Assembly: GCA_029243165.1 (NCBI GenBank) | Contig: JAQWSN010000007.1 | Location: 1-64,000 of the forward strand | DNA: 64,000 bases | DNA from: Flavobacteriaceae bacterium | Lineage (GTDB): Bacteria > Bacteroidota > Bacteroidia > Flavobacteriales > Flavobacteriaceae | Direction: 5' to 3' | Position numbers and translations under genes: made by a program | Shown here: piece after piece, positions 29,037-38,455 of the stretch | Layout of the letters: every line of letters begins with the position of its first letter | Numbering within the stretch: position 1 is the first letter of the stretch | Notes under the pieces: model-generated | What the model was told of the DNA's origin: nothing | Seen by the model: the letters and a program-made list of their open reading frames with translations, nothing else | Databases searched by the model: none

Positions 29037-30343
29037 AGACCTTAGATTCAATCCCTACAAAAAAAATTGAGCGCGCAACAAAACTCGTTGCTACAGGAGC
29101 AAAAATTGGAGGGAATTACATTCGATATTACGGAGAAAAACTACTGACAGGTACTGACAATAAATCCAAGCTAAACGAGAACAATGCGAAGGATATTTAT
29201 GATGGTTTAAAAGAACTGAAGGGCAGTGCTTTGAAAGTTGCTCAAATGTTGAGCATGGAAAAGAATTTACTTCCGCAAGCTTATGTTGAACAGTTTGGGT
29301 TGTCGCAATTTTCTGTTCCTCCCTTGTCTGCTGCTTTGGTTAGAAAAACAATCCGTAACTATTTAGGTGAAGCCCCCGAAGTGCTCTTTGATACTTTTTC
29401 CTACGAATCTGAAAATGCCGCCAGTATTGGTCAGGTACACCGCGCAGAAAAAGAAGGCAAACACCTGGCAATCAAAATTCAATATCCAGGCGTGTCCAAC
29501 AGCATCAGTTCAGATCTTGCAATAGTTAAACCCATTGCGCTAAAAATGTTCAACCTCAAGGGTAAAGATACTGATCGCTATTTCAACGAAGTGGAAGAAA
29601 AGCTGTTAGAGGAAACCGATTACATACAAGAATTAGAGCACAGCCAATACATTTCTGATGCTGCTCAGCAAATCCCAAATTTACGCTTTCCAAAATACTA
29701 TCCGGATTGGACTACCTCGAGAACTCTAGCTATGGATTGGATGGAGGGAATCCACCTTTCAGAATACACTGCAGAAAAACGCAGTCAAAAAGAACGAAAT
29801 TTTTTGGGACAAACCCTTTGGGATTTTTACATGTTTCAAATTCACGGGCTAAAAAAAGTTCAGGCTGATCCTCATCCCGGAAACTTTTTGGTTGATGCAG
29901 AAAATCATCTTATTGCAATTGATTTTGGCTGTATCAAAACCATTCCAGATGAATTTTACCATCCTTATTTTGAATTATCCAAAAAAGAAAATATTGAAAA
30001 TAAAGAGGTTTTTGATTGCTTGCTAAAAGAACTTGAAATATTACTCCCAACAGACTCAGAAGCGGAGCAGCATTATTTCACAAATTTATTTCAGAAAATG
30101 ATGCGCTTGTTTACCCTTCCTTTTCACGACACTAGTTTTGATTTTGCAAACCCTACATTTTGGGAGGACATTACAAATCTTTCAAAAACTTTTGCTGAAG
30201 ATGATCAACTTAGGCAAATGAATGGTAACAGAGGTTCAAAACATTTCATTTACATGAATCGCACTTTTTTTGGTCTTTATCATTTACTTCATGATTTAGA
30301 GGCAACCGTGGAAACAGAATATTTTAAAAAATACCTTCCCTAG
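29033..30343 (+). CDS. ABC1/AarF (UbiB) family kinase-like protein
   Basis: A 436-residue atypical protein-kinase-like ATPase. It has a KxGQ-type motif in which Gly is Ala (ALKVAQML, about residues 67-74), an Ala-rich loop SENAASIGQVHRA, a nucleotide-binding Lys in AIKIQYPGV, QADPHPGNF and metal-binding IDFGC. Family members support ubiquinone/menaquinone synthesis or lipid metabolism; here the substrate is unknown. The start codon is a TTG inside the TetR stop (TTGA), which matches where homologues start. Confidence 0.85.
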   Translation: MKTLDSIPTKKIERATKLVATGAKIGGNYIRYYGEKLLTGTDNKSKLNENNAKDIYDGLKELKGSALKVAQMLSMEKNLLPQAYVEQFGLSQFSVPPLSAALVRKTIRNYLGEAPEVLFDTFSYESENAASIGQVHRAEKEGKHLAIKIQYPGVSNSISSDLAIVKPIALKMFNLKGKDTDRYFNEVEEKLLEETDYIQELEHSQYISDAAQQIPNLRFPKYYPDWTTSRTLAMDWMEGIHLSEYTAEKRSQKERNFLGQTLWDFYMFQIHGLKKVQADPHPGNFLVDAENHLIAIDFGCIKTIPDEFYHPYFELSKKENIENKEVFDCLLKELEILLPTDSEAEQHYFTNLFQKMMRLFTLPFHDTSFDFANPTFWEDITNLSKTFAEDDQLRQMNGNRGSKHFIYMNRTFFGLYHLLHDLEATVETEYFKKYLP

Positions 30344-30391
30344 TTCTTTTAAGGTTTTTCATAAAAGAGTAAATTCAACAAAACAAAAATT

Positions 30392-31399
30392 ATGTTCAAT
30401 TCCAAAATCATTGGCCTTGGAAAATACCTTCCTGAAAATGTGGTCACTAATGCTGATTTAGAAAAGATAATGGATACCTCAGATGCTTGGATTCAAGAGC
30501 GAACAGGTATTAAAGAAAGAAGACATATTGTCAAAGGAGACGGAAACAGTACTTCTGTAATGGGTGTCAAAGCCGCTCGAATTGCAATTGAACGTGCAGG
30601 TTTGGAGCCTAATGATATTGATTTTATTCTTTTTGCTACCCTCAGCCCAGATTATTATTTTCCAGGTTCTGGAGTGCTGGTTCAAGAAGCTTTACAGATC
30701 CCAAACTGCCCTGCAATGGACATCCGAATGCAGTGTTCAGGCTTTGTTTATGCAATTGCTACTGCAGATCAGTTTATTAAAACTGGGATGTACAAAAATG
30801 TTTTGGTCATCGGTTCTGAATACCATTCGGGGGGTCTGGATATGACCACAAGGGGTAGAAACATATCTGTCATTTTTGGAGATGGCGCTGGAGCAGTTGT
30901 GCTCACTCGTACTTCTGATGAAAAACAAGGAGTCCTATCTTCCCATTTGTATTCTCAAGGCAAGCACGCTGAAGAACTTTCCCTTATTGGACCCAATACA
31001 GGTCGGTGGGTTCCTGAAATAATGCAATTAAATGATCCAGAGGATATTTCATATTATCCTTACATGAACGGTCAATTTGTTTTTAAAAATGCTGTGGTTC
31101 GCTTTGCTGAGGTGATCCAAGAAGGACTCGATAAAACCCAATGGACTGCTGATCAAATTGACATGTTGATCCCTCATCAAGCGAATTTGAGAATCGCTCA
31201 ATTTGTACAGAAAAAATTTGGACTAGGAAACGACCAAGTCTACAACAATATTCAACGTTATGGAAACACAACTGCAGCTTCTATTCCTATTGCCTTAACT
31301 GAGGCTTGGGAAGAAGGAAAGGTAGTTGAGGGTTCTAAAGTTGTTTTGGCAGCTTTCGGGAGTGGATTTACTTGGGGTAGTGTAATGATTCAATGGTAA
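30392..31399 (+). CDS. fabH: 3-oxoacyl-ACP synthase III
   Basis: A 335-residue thiolase-fold enzyme that starts fatty-acid synthesis by joining acetyl-CoA (or a branched acyl-CoA) to malonyl-ACP. The catalytic triad is Cys115 (IRMQCSG), His262 (IPHQANLRI) and Asn292 (YGNTTAASIP). The C-terminal glycine-rich FGSGFTWGS is present. Flavobacteria may have several FabH copies, so a specialised role is possible. It overlaps the next gene by 7 nt. Confidence 0.9.
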   Translation: MFNSKIIGLGKYLPENVVTNADLEKIMDTSDAWIQERTGIKERRHIVKGDGNSTSVMGVKAARIAIERAGLEPNDIDFILFATLSPDYYFPGSGVLVQEALQIPNCPAMDIRMQCSGFVYAIATADQFIKTGMYKNVLVIGSEYHSGGLDMTTRGRNISVIFGDGAGAVVLTRTSDEKQGVLSSHLYSQGKHAEELSLIGPNTGRWVPEIMQLNDPEDISYYPYMNGQFVFKNAVVRFAEVIQEGLDKTQWTADQIDMLIPHQANLRIAQFVQKKFGLGNDQVYNNIQRYGNTTAASIPIALTEAWEEGKVVEGSKVVLAAFGSGFTWGSVMIQW

Positions 31400-31764
31400 A
31401 CTACAAAACATTAGTCTTGGGGGCCTCCCTCAAGCCTGAACGATACGCCTTTAAAGCGGTACTCAATTTACTCAGAAATAATATTGATGTTATTGCCATG
31501 GGGCTGGGTGAAGGCAAAATTGGTTCGGTTTCAATTACCAAACCTTATGTACCTCTAAAAAACATTCACACGGTCTCTGTTTATTTAGCTCCAAACCGTC
31601 AGCAAGTCTACTATGACTACATTATTGACCTGAAACCTCATAGAGTTCTTTTTAATCCTGGAACAGAAAATCCTGAACTGACTCGTTTATTGGATCTTGA
31701 TGGAATTCAATGGGAAAATGCATGTACTTTGGTTTTACTTTCTACGAATCAGTATCAGACCTAA
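31393..31764 (+). CDS. CoA-binding (YccU-like Rossmann) protein
   Basis: A 123-residue single-domain Rossmann protein of the CoA-binding superfamily. It begins KTLVLGASLKPERYAFKA, with the conserved Gly-Ala-Ser loop and a later FNPGTENPEL. Function unknown; small relatives bind CoA. It overlaps fabH by 7 nt. Its 3' end overlaps the convergent symporter gene by 30 nt. Confidence 0.82.
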   Translation: MVNYKTLVLGASLKPERYAFKAVLNLLRNNIDVIAMGLGEGKIGSVSITKPYVPLKNIHTVSVYLAPNRQQVYYDYIIDLKPHRVLFNPGTENPELTRLLDLDGIQWENACTLVLLSTNQYQT

Positions 31765-33195
31765 AAAAGTAATGAATCCATTAAGAGGTAGTAGTTCGTA
31801 GCCCAACTCATAACCACCGAGTAGTGCTGCATCTGTTGTTCCCAAAATACTTACGAGTACTAAAGCCAAAATTACTACAACCCAAACATATTGATCTTTG
31901 ATTTTAAATGGAGTGAAAATTCCAAAGGCAAACAGACCCAATAAGGGTCCGTAGGTGTAGCCAGCAACCGTTAGGAGTCCATCAATAACATTCCGATCCA
32001 AAACGTATTTGAAAGCGATGACTACAATGATGAGCAATACACTCATTCCCACATGCGTTTTTTTTCTAAGTGTTTTTTGCGCTTCTTTAGGCCGCTTGTC
32101 AATTCCTAAAAAATCAACACAAAACGAAGTGGTTAGGGATGTTAGCGCACTATCAGCGCTACTGTAGGCAGCTGCAATTAATCCTAAAATAAAGGTTACG
32201 GCTACAGCCACCCCTAGGTTGCCATTGAGTGCAATTTCAGGGAACAGTAAATCGGTTTTTGGAGAACCGTCCATCAGAGGGATGCCAATTCCTTCTCGTT
32301 GAGCATAAATGTAGAGCAAGGCTCCTAAAAGCATAAATAAACCCGTTACTACAACAAGAACAAAACTGAAAACAATCATATTTTTTTGAGCGTCTTTAAG
32401 ATTGCGGCAGCTTAAATTTTTCTGCATCATGTCCTGATCCAGACCGGTCATACAAATGGTAACAAATGCTCCTCCGATGAAAGATTTTAAAAAATGGTTT
32501 CGACTAAGCAAAGAATCGGTTACAAAAACTTGCTTGTAGTGCATCAGTTCATTCGAAGCTAAAAACTCCGTAAAAGACCAATCCAATGCTTGATTAATGT
32601 AGAGTATTGATAAAACCACGGCTGCTATCATCAAACCGGTTTGAAGGGTGTCTGTAAACACAATGGTTTTAATACCTCCTTTTTGTGTGTAAATCCAAAT
32701 AAGAACAATAGAAAGTACTACGGTTAATTCATAAGGAACTCCTAAGGCATCAAAGATAAATTGTTGCAATACGATAGCGACTAAAAAAAGTCGAAAGGCA
32801 GCTCCTAATACTCTTGAAACAAAAAAGAAAAATGCTCCAGCTCGGTGGCTATTCGTTCCCAAACGCGTGTTGAGGTATTCGTAAATGGAGGTTACATTGT
32901 TTTGGTAGTAAACGGGAAGCAAGACAAAAGCCACAACAAAATAGCCCACTAGATAGCCCATAACGACTTGAAAATAAGTGAATTGAGAAGATTCAACCCA
33001 TCCTGGAACTGAGATAAAAGTTACTCCCGAGAGAGAAGCTCCTACCATACCGAAGGCTACTAAAAACCAAGGAGAATTTCGGTTGGCTTTAAAAAAACTT
33101 TCGTTAGAGTCTTCTTTGCCAGTAAAATAAGCAATAGCTAAAAGGACTAAAAAATAGCCAACAACTAAACTCAAAATAAATAAAGGGGTAACCAT
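31735..33195 (-). CDS. Sodium:solute symporter (SSS family)
   Basis: A 486-residue inner-membrane protein with about 13 transmembrane helices. It shows SSS hallmarks: [15 protein letters not shown] in helix 1, [13 protein letters not shown], and [14 protein letters not shown], which lies in the sodium-binding region. The Bacteroidota subgroup has unknown substrates. The ATG at 33195 (MVTPLF) is preferred over a TTG nine nt upstream. It is divergent from recR. Confidence 0.9.
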   Translation of the reverse strand: MVTPLFILSLVVGYFLVLLAIAYFTGKEDSNESFFKANRNSPWFLVAFGMVGASLSGVTFISVPGWVESSQFTYFQVVMGYLVGYFVVAFVLLPVYYQNNVTSIYEYLNTRLGTNSHRAGAFFFFVSRVLGAAFRLFLVAIVLQQFIFDALGVPYELTVVLSIVLIWIYTQKGGIKTIVFTDTLQTGLMIAAVVLSILYINQALDWSFTEFLASNELMHYKQVFVTDSLLSRNHFLKSFIGGAFVTICMTGLDQDMMQKNLSCRNLKDAQKNMIVFSFVLVVVTGLFMLLGALLYIYAQREGIGIPLMDGSPKTDLLFPEIALNGNLGVAVAVTFILGLIAAAYSSADSALTSLTTSFCVDFLGIDKRPKEAQKTLRKKTHVGMSVLLIIVVIAFKYVLDRNVIDGLLTVAGYTYGPLLGLFAFGIFTPFKIKDQYVWVVVILALVLVSILGTTDAALLGGYELGYELLPLNGFITFLGLILIRRK

Positions 33196-33246
33196 TAATT
33201 CCAAATTTGGTGTCCAAGATACAAAACTCGAATCAACCTATTTTTG

Positions 33247-33254
33247 TAAATTTG
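33247..33254 (+). promoter_or_regulatory. -7 box of recR
   Basis: TAAATTTG ends only 3 nt before the recR ATG at 33258. If transcription starts about 4 nt after the box, the A of ATG is the first base of the mRNA. No clear -33 TTTG. Confidence 0.5.
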
Positions 33255-33257
33255 AAA

Positions 33258-33878
33258 ATGGAATTTTCTTCAAAATTGTTAGAAAATGCCGTTCAGGAAA
33301 TTTCACAATTACCCGGAATTGGCAAAAGAACGGCACTTCGTTTAGCATTGCATTTACTTAAACAACCTGTTCATCAAACTCTGGCTCTGAGTAAAGCACT
33401 GTCTGAACTCAGAGAAGGAGTGGTTTTTTGTTCACAATGTCATAATTTATCGGATACCGAGTTGTGTGAAATTTGTGCCAGCCCCAAACGAAATAAAAGT
33501 TTAGTCTGTGTGGTAGAGGATATTCGCGATGTGATGGCCATCGAAAATACAGGACAGTTTAACGGGGTCTACCATGTATTGGGGGGAATTATTTCTCCTA
33601 TGGACGGAATAGGTCCACAAGATTTGACCATACAATCCCTACTTGATAAGGTAAAACAAGAAGAAGTTTCAGAAATCATTTTTGCATTGAGCGCCACTAT
33701 GGAAGCCGATACAACAAATTTCTACATCTTTAAATTGCTGTCGCCCCTAGGTGTGAAAACCTCCACTATTGCACGTGGAATCCCAGTTGGAGACGATTTA
33801 GAATTTACCGATGAGGTAACTCTGGGGCGATCAATTTTAGCGCGGGTCCCTTTTGAAGCATCCATTTCTAAAAGCTAA
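33258..33878 (+). CDS. recR: Recombination protein RecR
   Basis: A 206-residue DNA repair protein that with RecO loads RecA on gaps. The helix-hairpin-helix [17 protein letters not shown] is near residues 19-35. The zinc finger uses Cys in [10 protein letters not shown] and LCEICASP. The TOPRIM domain begins [14 protein letters not shown]. The ATG at 33258 gives the normal length; an in-frame upstream start would add 17 residues and run through the promoter. Confidence 0.95.
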   Translation: MEFSSKLLENAVQEISQLPGIGKRTALRLALHLLKQPVHQTLALSKALSELREGVVFCSQCHNLSDTELCEICASPKRNKSLVCVVEDIRDVMAIENTGQFNGVYHVLGGIISPMDGIGPQDLTIQSLLDKVKQEEVSEIIFALSATMEADTTNFYIFKLLSPLGVKTSTIARGIPVGDDLEFTDEVTLGRSILARVPFEASISKS

Positions 33879-33931
33879 ATTAGAATTCAAGCTCGACTGA
33901 AAAGAAAAGTATTTAAACGTCAAAAATTTGA

Positions 33932-33939
33932 TACTTTTG
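33932..33939 (+). promoter_or_regulatory. -7 box of the E2 gene
   Basis: TACTTTTG, an exact -7 box about 16 nt before the ATG at 33956. Confidence 0.45.
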
Positions 33940-33955
33940 CAAAACAAACTCGAAT

Positions 33956-35302
33956 ATGGGACAATATCATTTGAAATTACCCAAAATGGGAGAAAGTGTC
34001 GCTGAAGCAACGGTTACCAAATGGCTGTTGGAAGTAGGTGATACCATCCAACTGGACGATCCCATAGTTGAAATTGCAACGGATAAAGTAGATACTGACG
34101 TTAACTCAGAAGTTGAGGGAATCTTGGTTGAAAAGTGTTTTCAAGAAAATGAGGTAGTTCAAGTTGGAGAAACGCTTGTTATTATTCAAACTGAAAAAGA
34201 AGTGGAAAGTTCAATAGATTTTGAGATTCCCGTTGACGAGCCTTTAGAAAAAATTGAAAATTCCGTACCAGAAGTAGCAGCAGAACCCATTGCGACGGGA
34301 ACTGTAGAAAAACTTGAACAAGTTATGGCTCAAGCAGCCAATCTGATGGATAGTAATGGAGAAAATGGAAGTCGTTTTTATTCCCCATTAGTTAGGAATA
34401 TCGCAAAAAAAGAGGGGATTTCCTTGGAAGAATTAAAGCGCATTGAAGGTACAGGAAAAGAAAAGCGCTTGACCAAAAAAGATATTTTGTCTTACCTGGA
34501 AAAACGCGCTCAAAATCCGTCTCAAGTTTCAACACCAACTGTGTCTCCGACAGTAATGCCTCCAGCTCCTGTAACGCCAACACCCAACCTTGGTAGCGAT
34601 TCCTTTAGGGAAATGACCCGAATGGAAAATTTGATTGCTAACCACATGATGTCGAGTTTGAAGACTTCAGCTCATGTTCAGTCTTTTATCGAGGTAGATG
34701 TAACCCAACTTTGGGATTGGAGAGAGGAAGTTAAAGCTGCTTTTCAAGCAAGAGAAAATGAGAAATTGACTTTTACTCCCTTGTTTATGTCTGCAATCAT
34801 AAAAGCTTTGGGAGATTATCCAGCTTTAAACAGTAGCATTGATGGGCAAAAAATTGTTACTAAAAAAGAAATCAATCTGGGTATGGCGACTGCTTTACCT
34901 GATGGAAATTTAATTGTGCCCGTGATCAAAAATGCGGATCATTTAAATCTTGTTGGCTTAGCAAAAGCCGTTAATGATTTGGCAAATCGTGCACGTGCAG
35001 GTCAATTAAACCCAGAGGAGGTAAAAGAAGGAACTTATACTTTTACAAACATTGGACAGTTCGGATCCCTCATGGGAACCCCAATAATCAACCAACCTCA
35101 AGTTGGAATTTTGGCCATTGGTGCCATCCGGAAAATGCCTGCTGTGATTGAGACCCCCAAAGGGGATTTTATTGGTATCCGAAGAAAAATGATATTATCT
35201 CACAGTTACGACCATCGCATTATCAATGGAGCTACAGGAGGTCTGTTTGTAAAACGTGTGGCAGAATACTTGGAAAACTGGAGCGAAACTCTCCCTTATT
35301 AA
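33956..35302 (+). CDS. Dihydrolipoamide acyltransferase (E2 of a 2-oxo acid dehydrogenase)
   Basis: A 448-residue E2 component that moves acyl groups from lipoate to CoA. The lipoyl domain (1-78) has the lipoylated Lys44 in ATDKVDTD. The E3/E1-binding domain is at about 143-180 (SPLVRNIAKKEGISLEEL). The catalytic domain (about 210-448) has SHSYDHRIINGATGG, with the catalytic His420 but Asn424 where most families have Asp. It fits the branched-chain or 2-oxoglutarate type; the E1 partner is not in the window. Confidence 0.9.
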   Translation: MGQYHLKLPKMGESVAEATVTKWLLEVGDTIQLDDPIVEIATDKVDTDVNSEVEGILVEKCFQENEVVQVGETLVIIQTEKEVESSIDFEIPVDEPLEKIENSVPEVAAEPIATGTVEKLEQVMAQAANLMDSNGENGSRFYSPLVRNIAKKEGISLEELKRIEGTGKEKRLTKKDILSYLEKRAQNPSQVSTPTVSPTVMPPAPVTPTPNLGSDSFREMTRMENLIANHMMSSLKTSAHVQSFIEVDVTQLWDWREEVKAAFQARENEKLTFTPLFMSAIIKALGDYPALNSSIDGQKIVTKKEINLGMATALPDGNLIVPVIKNADHLNLVGLAKAVNDLANRARAGQLNPEEVKEGTYTFTNIGQFGSLMGTPIINQPQVGILAIGAIRKMPAVIETPKGDFIGIRRKMILSHSYDHRIINGATGGLFVKRVAEYLENWSETLPY

Positions 35303-35312
35303 AAGATCAACT

Positions 35313-36086
35313 ATGAAACTTGAACTTACCAAACCATTGTGTTTTTTCGATTTAGAAACTACAGGCACTGCAATCTCTAAAGACCGTATCGTTGAGATGG
35401 CGGTCCTGAAATTACTCCCAGACGGTTCCCAGGAGAAAAAAGAATGGCGGGTAAATCCGGAGCAACCCATACCCGAGGAGGCTTCAAATGTTCATGGAAT
35501 CACAAACGAAATGGTGGCTGACAAACCCACTTTTAAAGCCCTTTCTAAAGAGATCTACAGCTTCATTCAAGGATGTGATTTGGCAGGATACAATTCAGAT
35601 CGATTTGACATTCCTCTTTTGGTGGAGGAATTATTAAGAGCTGAAATTGCCTTTGATTTTAAAAACATAAAAACCGTAGACGTGCAAACCATTTTCCATA
35701 AAATGGAAGCACGCACCTTAGCTGCTGCCCTAAAGTTTTATTGTAGTAAAGAGCTCACCGATGCCCATACCGCTCAAGCGGATACTCAGGCCACTCATGA
35801 TGTTTTGTTGGCTCAGTTGGATCGTTACAGCGACTTAGAGCCCAATATTGATTTTTTAAATGCTTTTAGTACGCGAAGAAAAACTGCTGATTTTGCAGGC
35901 TTTGTGGTGTATGATAAAAAGGGCGAGATGTGTTTTGGCTTTGGAAAGCACAAAGGAAAAAAAGTTACAGATATTCTAGCTCAAGAGCCGGGTTATTTTG
36001 GTTGGGTACTGAATGCTGACTTCCCCCGTTACACTAAAAAAATCCTTACCGAAATTCGGTTACAAGGCTTAAATACTAAATCTTAA
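35313..36086 (+). CDS. DnaQ-type 3'-5' exonuclease with ExoX-like C-terminus
   Basis: A 257-residue DEDDh exonuclease. Exo I is FFDLETTG (Asp13, Glu15), Exo II GYNSDRFDIPLL, and Exo III has the catalytic His and Asp in DAHTAQADTQATHDV. The C-terminal region (about 205-257, FGFGKHKGKKVTDI) is the small domain found in exodeoxyribonuclease X-like proteins. The ATG at 35313 is preferred to a start inside the E2 gene. It is 10 nt after the E2 stop. Confidence 0.88.
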   Translation: MKLELTKPLCFFDLETTGTAISKDRIVEMAVLKLLPDGSQEKKEWRVNPEQPIPEEASNVHGITNEMVADKPTFKALSKEIYSFIQGCDLAGYNSDRFDIPLLVEELLRAEIAFDFKNIKTVDVQTIFHKMEARTLAAALKFYCSKELTDAHTAQADTQATHDVLLAQLDRYSDLEPNIDFLNAFSTRRKTADFAGFVVYDKKGEMCFGFGKHKGKKVTDILAQEPGYFGWVLNADFPRYTKKILTEIRLQGLNTKS

Positions 36087-36091
36087 TTCCA

Positions 36092-36703
36092 GTGAAAATT
36101 ATTTGTGTAGGACGAAATTACGCAGCCCATATTGAGGAGCTTGAAAATGAACGTCCTGAACACCCTGTACTTTTCATAAAGCCTGATACAAGTATTTTGC
36201 AAAAAAAACAACCTTTTTTTTTGCCTCATTTCACTGATGATGTGCATCATGAAGTAGAGGTGATGGTGAAAATTGATCGAATTGGAAAGCACATAGAGTC
36301 CAAATTTGCACCCAAATATTACAGTAAAATTGGACTGGGAATTGATTTTACTGCTCGGAGCTTGCAGGATGAACTTAGAACCAAAGGACTTCCTTGGGAA
36401 AAGGCCAAAGCCTTTGACGGCTCTGCACTTGTTGGTGATTTGTTTTCCAAAGAAAACTTTTCCGATGTGAATCAGCTATCTTTTTCATTGGAAAAAAATG
36501 GAACGGTAGTTCAACAAGCAAATACAGCTCAAATGCTGTGGAAAATAGATGATTTAATTGCGTATTGCTCTCAATTTTTCACTTTGAAAATTGGAGACAT
36601 TCTGTTTACAGGAACCCCCTCAGGAGTTGGATCAGTATCAGAAGGAGACTTGCTGAAAGGCTATCTTGAGTCAAACGAAGCATTTACAGTAAAAATTAAA
36701 TGA
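36092..36703 (+). CDS. Fumarylacetoacetate hydrolase (FAH) family protein
   Basis: A 203-residue protein of the FAH superfamily, which hydrolyses or decarboxylates beta-dicarbonyl compounds with a divalent metal. It has MKIICVGRNYAAH, a KPDTS loop, the acidic ligands HHEVEVMV, and GDILFTGTPSGVG. Close relatives act as acylpyruvase or oxaloacetate decarboxylase. The start codon is GTG, 5 nt after the exonuclease stop. One nt separates it from cinA. Confidence 0.88.
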   Translation: MKIICVGRNYAAHIEELENERPEHPVLFIKPDTSILQKKQPFFLPHFTDDVHHEVEVMVKIDRIGKHIESKFAPKYYSKIGLGIDFTARSLQDELRTKGLPWEKAKAFDGSALVGDLFSKENFSDVNQLSFSLEKNGTVVQQANTAQMLWKIDDLIAYCSQFFTLKIGDILFTGTPSGVGSVSEGDLLKGYLESNEAFTVKIK

Positions 36704-36704
36704 G

Positions 36705-37946
36705 ATGAAGGCGGAACTGATTACCATAGGGGATGAAATTTTAATTGGGCAAATTGTCAATACCAATGCTGTTTTTTTAGCTAAAGTCTTAAATAAAATT
36801 GGAATTGAAATCATCCAAATCACGAGTGTTTCTGATCAGAGGCAACACATTATTGAAGCTTTAGATGCTTCAAAAAATAGAGCTCAAATTGCAATTATTA
36901 CAGGAGGTTTGGGTCCTACCAAAGATGATGTTACCAAGCATACACTCAATGAGTATTTTGGTGACGTTTTGGTTCAAAATCAAGAAATCCTCAAACACAT
37001 AGAGGATATTTTTGCTAAATACGTAACCACTCCAATTAACGAACAAAACCGTGAGCAAGCACTATTGCCCTCCAAAGCCAAAATTCTAAAAAATCACCAC
37101 GGGACAGCATCTGGAATGTGGTTTGAGGATCAAGGACGTGTTGTGGTGTCTTTACCTGGAGTTCCTTTTGAAATGAAATCTTTGATGACTCATGAAGTTT
37201 TGCCCGCTCTAAAATCTCATTTTGAACGCCCCTACATTCTCCACAAAACAGCAATGACTTATGGCCTTGGTGAAAGCGCTATTGCAGAACGAATCGTGGA
37301 ATGGGAAAGCGAATTACCCTCTCATATTAAACTGGCGTATCTGCCCAGCTTGGGTAGGGTTCGGCTACGACTTTCTGGAAAGGGCCAAGACGAAAAAAAA
37401 TTAAGTAATCAAATTGAGGCTGCTTTTGAGGCACTTGTCCCACAAATTGAAGATATTTTTATCGGTTACGAAGGCGATACTTCTCTCGAAGAACAAATCC
37501 AACTCGCATGTGTTGAAAAACAGTTGAGTTTGGTAACAGCTGAAAGTTGTACTGGGGGAGAAATTGCTTCAAGGTTGACAAAAATTCCTGGAGCTTCAAA
37601 TTACTTCAAAGGCAGTCTAGTAGCCTATCACACCCAAATCAAAACGGACCTATTAAATGTTCCGCAAGAATTGATAGACACCTACAGTGTGGTTAGTCAA
37701 GAAGTAGCTGAAGCAATGGCGTTTCAAGCACGAAAAAAATTCAACAGTGATTTGGCTGTGGCAACAACGGGTAATGCCGGACCTACAAAGGGAGATTCTG
37801 ATGCAGAGGTAGGTACGGTTTGGATCGCCATTGCCAAAGGAGATGAAGTTTTTAGTGAAAAATTCCTTTTTGGAAGACATCGAGAACGGGTGGTCCAAAA
37901 GGCTGTAAATAAAGCTTTGGAACTCGTTTTTAAGCAATTGATGTAA
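36705..37946 (+). CDS. cinA: CinA-like protein (NMN amidohydrolase/nucleotide-binding)
   Basis: A 413-residue two-domain protein. The N-terminal MoaB/MogA-like domain (1-170, ITGGLGPTKDDVTKHT) in related proteins is a pyrophosphatase. The C-terminal domain (about 255-413, TAESCTGGEIASRL) matches PncC nicotinamide-mononucleotide amidohydrolase, which recycles NMN to NaMN. It precedes rpmB-rpmG-DUF4295-ftsY, an arrangement common in Bacteroidota. Confidence 0.93.
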   Translation: MKAELITIGDEILIGQIVNTNAVFLAKVLNKIGIEIIQITSVSDQRQHIIEALDASKNRAQIAIITGGLGPTKDDVTKHTLNEYFGDVLVQNQEILKHIEDIFAKYVTTPINEQNREQALLPSKAKILKNHHGTASGMWFEDQGRVVVSLPGVPFEMKSLMTHEVLPALKSHFERPYILHKTAMTYGLGESAIAERIVEWESELPSHIKLAYLPSLGRVRLRLSGKGQDEKKLSNQIEAAFEALVPQIEDIFIGYEGDTSLEEQIQLACVEKQLSLVTAESCTGGEIASRLTKIPGASNYFKGSLVAYHTQIKTDLLNVPQELIDTYSVVSQEVAEAMAFQARKKFNSDLAVATTGNAGPTKGDSDAEVGTVWIAIAKGDEVFSEKFLFGRHRERVVQKAVNKALELVFKQLM

Positions 37947-37995
37947 AAAGTGTGTTTATTTTCAAAAAACATTTTTAATACTCTACAAAAAAAAG

Positions 37996-38003
37996 TAAAT
38001 TTG
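37996..38003 (+). promoter_or_regulatory. -7 box of rpmB
   Basis: TAAATTTG, 23 nt before the rpmB ATG; a T-rich stretch at 37972-37976 is at the -33 position. Confidence 0.5.
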
Positions 38004-38026
38004 CACCCACGTAAAAAAAGACCACC

Positions 38027-38266
38027 ATGTCCAAAGTTTGTGAAATTACTGGAAAACGCGTTATGTTTGGGAACAATGTATCCCACGCGTTAAACCGAAC
38101 CAAGCGTCGTTTCGATGCCAATATCATTAAGAAACGTTTTTTTATTCCTGAAGAAGGAAAGTGGATTACGCTTACTGTTTCTACTGCTACCTTGAAAACA
38201 ATCAACAAAAAAGGAATTTCAGCAGTATTGAAAGAAGCAAGAGCTAAAGGAACCTATAAAGGCTAA
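38027..38266 (+). CDS. rpmB: Ribosomal protein bL28
   Basis: A 79-residue large-subunit protein with the L28 start SKVCEITGKRVMFGNNVSHA and a basic middle (RTKRRFDANI). It has only one Cys, so it is a zinc-free form. rpmG follows after 3 nt. Confidence 0.95.
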   Translation: MSKVCEITGKRVMFGNNVSHALNRTKRRFDANIIKKRFFIPEEGKWITLTVSTATLKTINKKGISAVLKEARAKGTYKG

Positions 38267-38269
38267 ATC

Positions 38270-38452
38270 ATGGCAAAAAAAGGAAACAGAGTACAAGTTA
38301 TTTTAGAATGTACAGAGCACAAAGATTCAGGAAAACCTGGAACCTCTCGTTACATCACTACTAAAAATAAGAAAAATACGCCTGAGCGTTTAGAAGTTAA
38401 AAAATTTAACCCCATTTTGAAAAAAATGACGGTTCATAAAGAAATCAAGTAA
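38270..38452 (+). CDS. rpmG: Ribosomal protein bL33
   Basis: A 60-residue large-subunit protein. The conserved [19 protein letters not shown] and [19 protein letters not shown] regions are present, and the paired Cys of the zinc-binding form are not (one Cys only). It lies between rpmB and DUF4295, 3 nt from each. Confidence 0.95.
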   Translation: MAKKGNRVQVILECTEHKDSGKPGTSRYITTKNKKNTPERLEVKKFNPILKKMTVHKEIK

Positions 38453-38455
38453 GTC

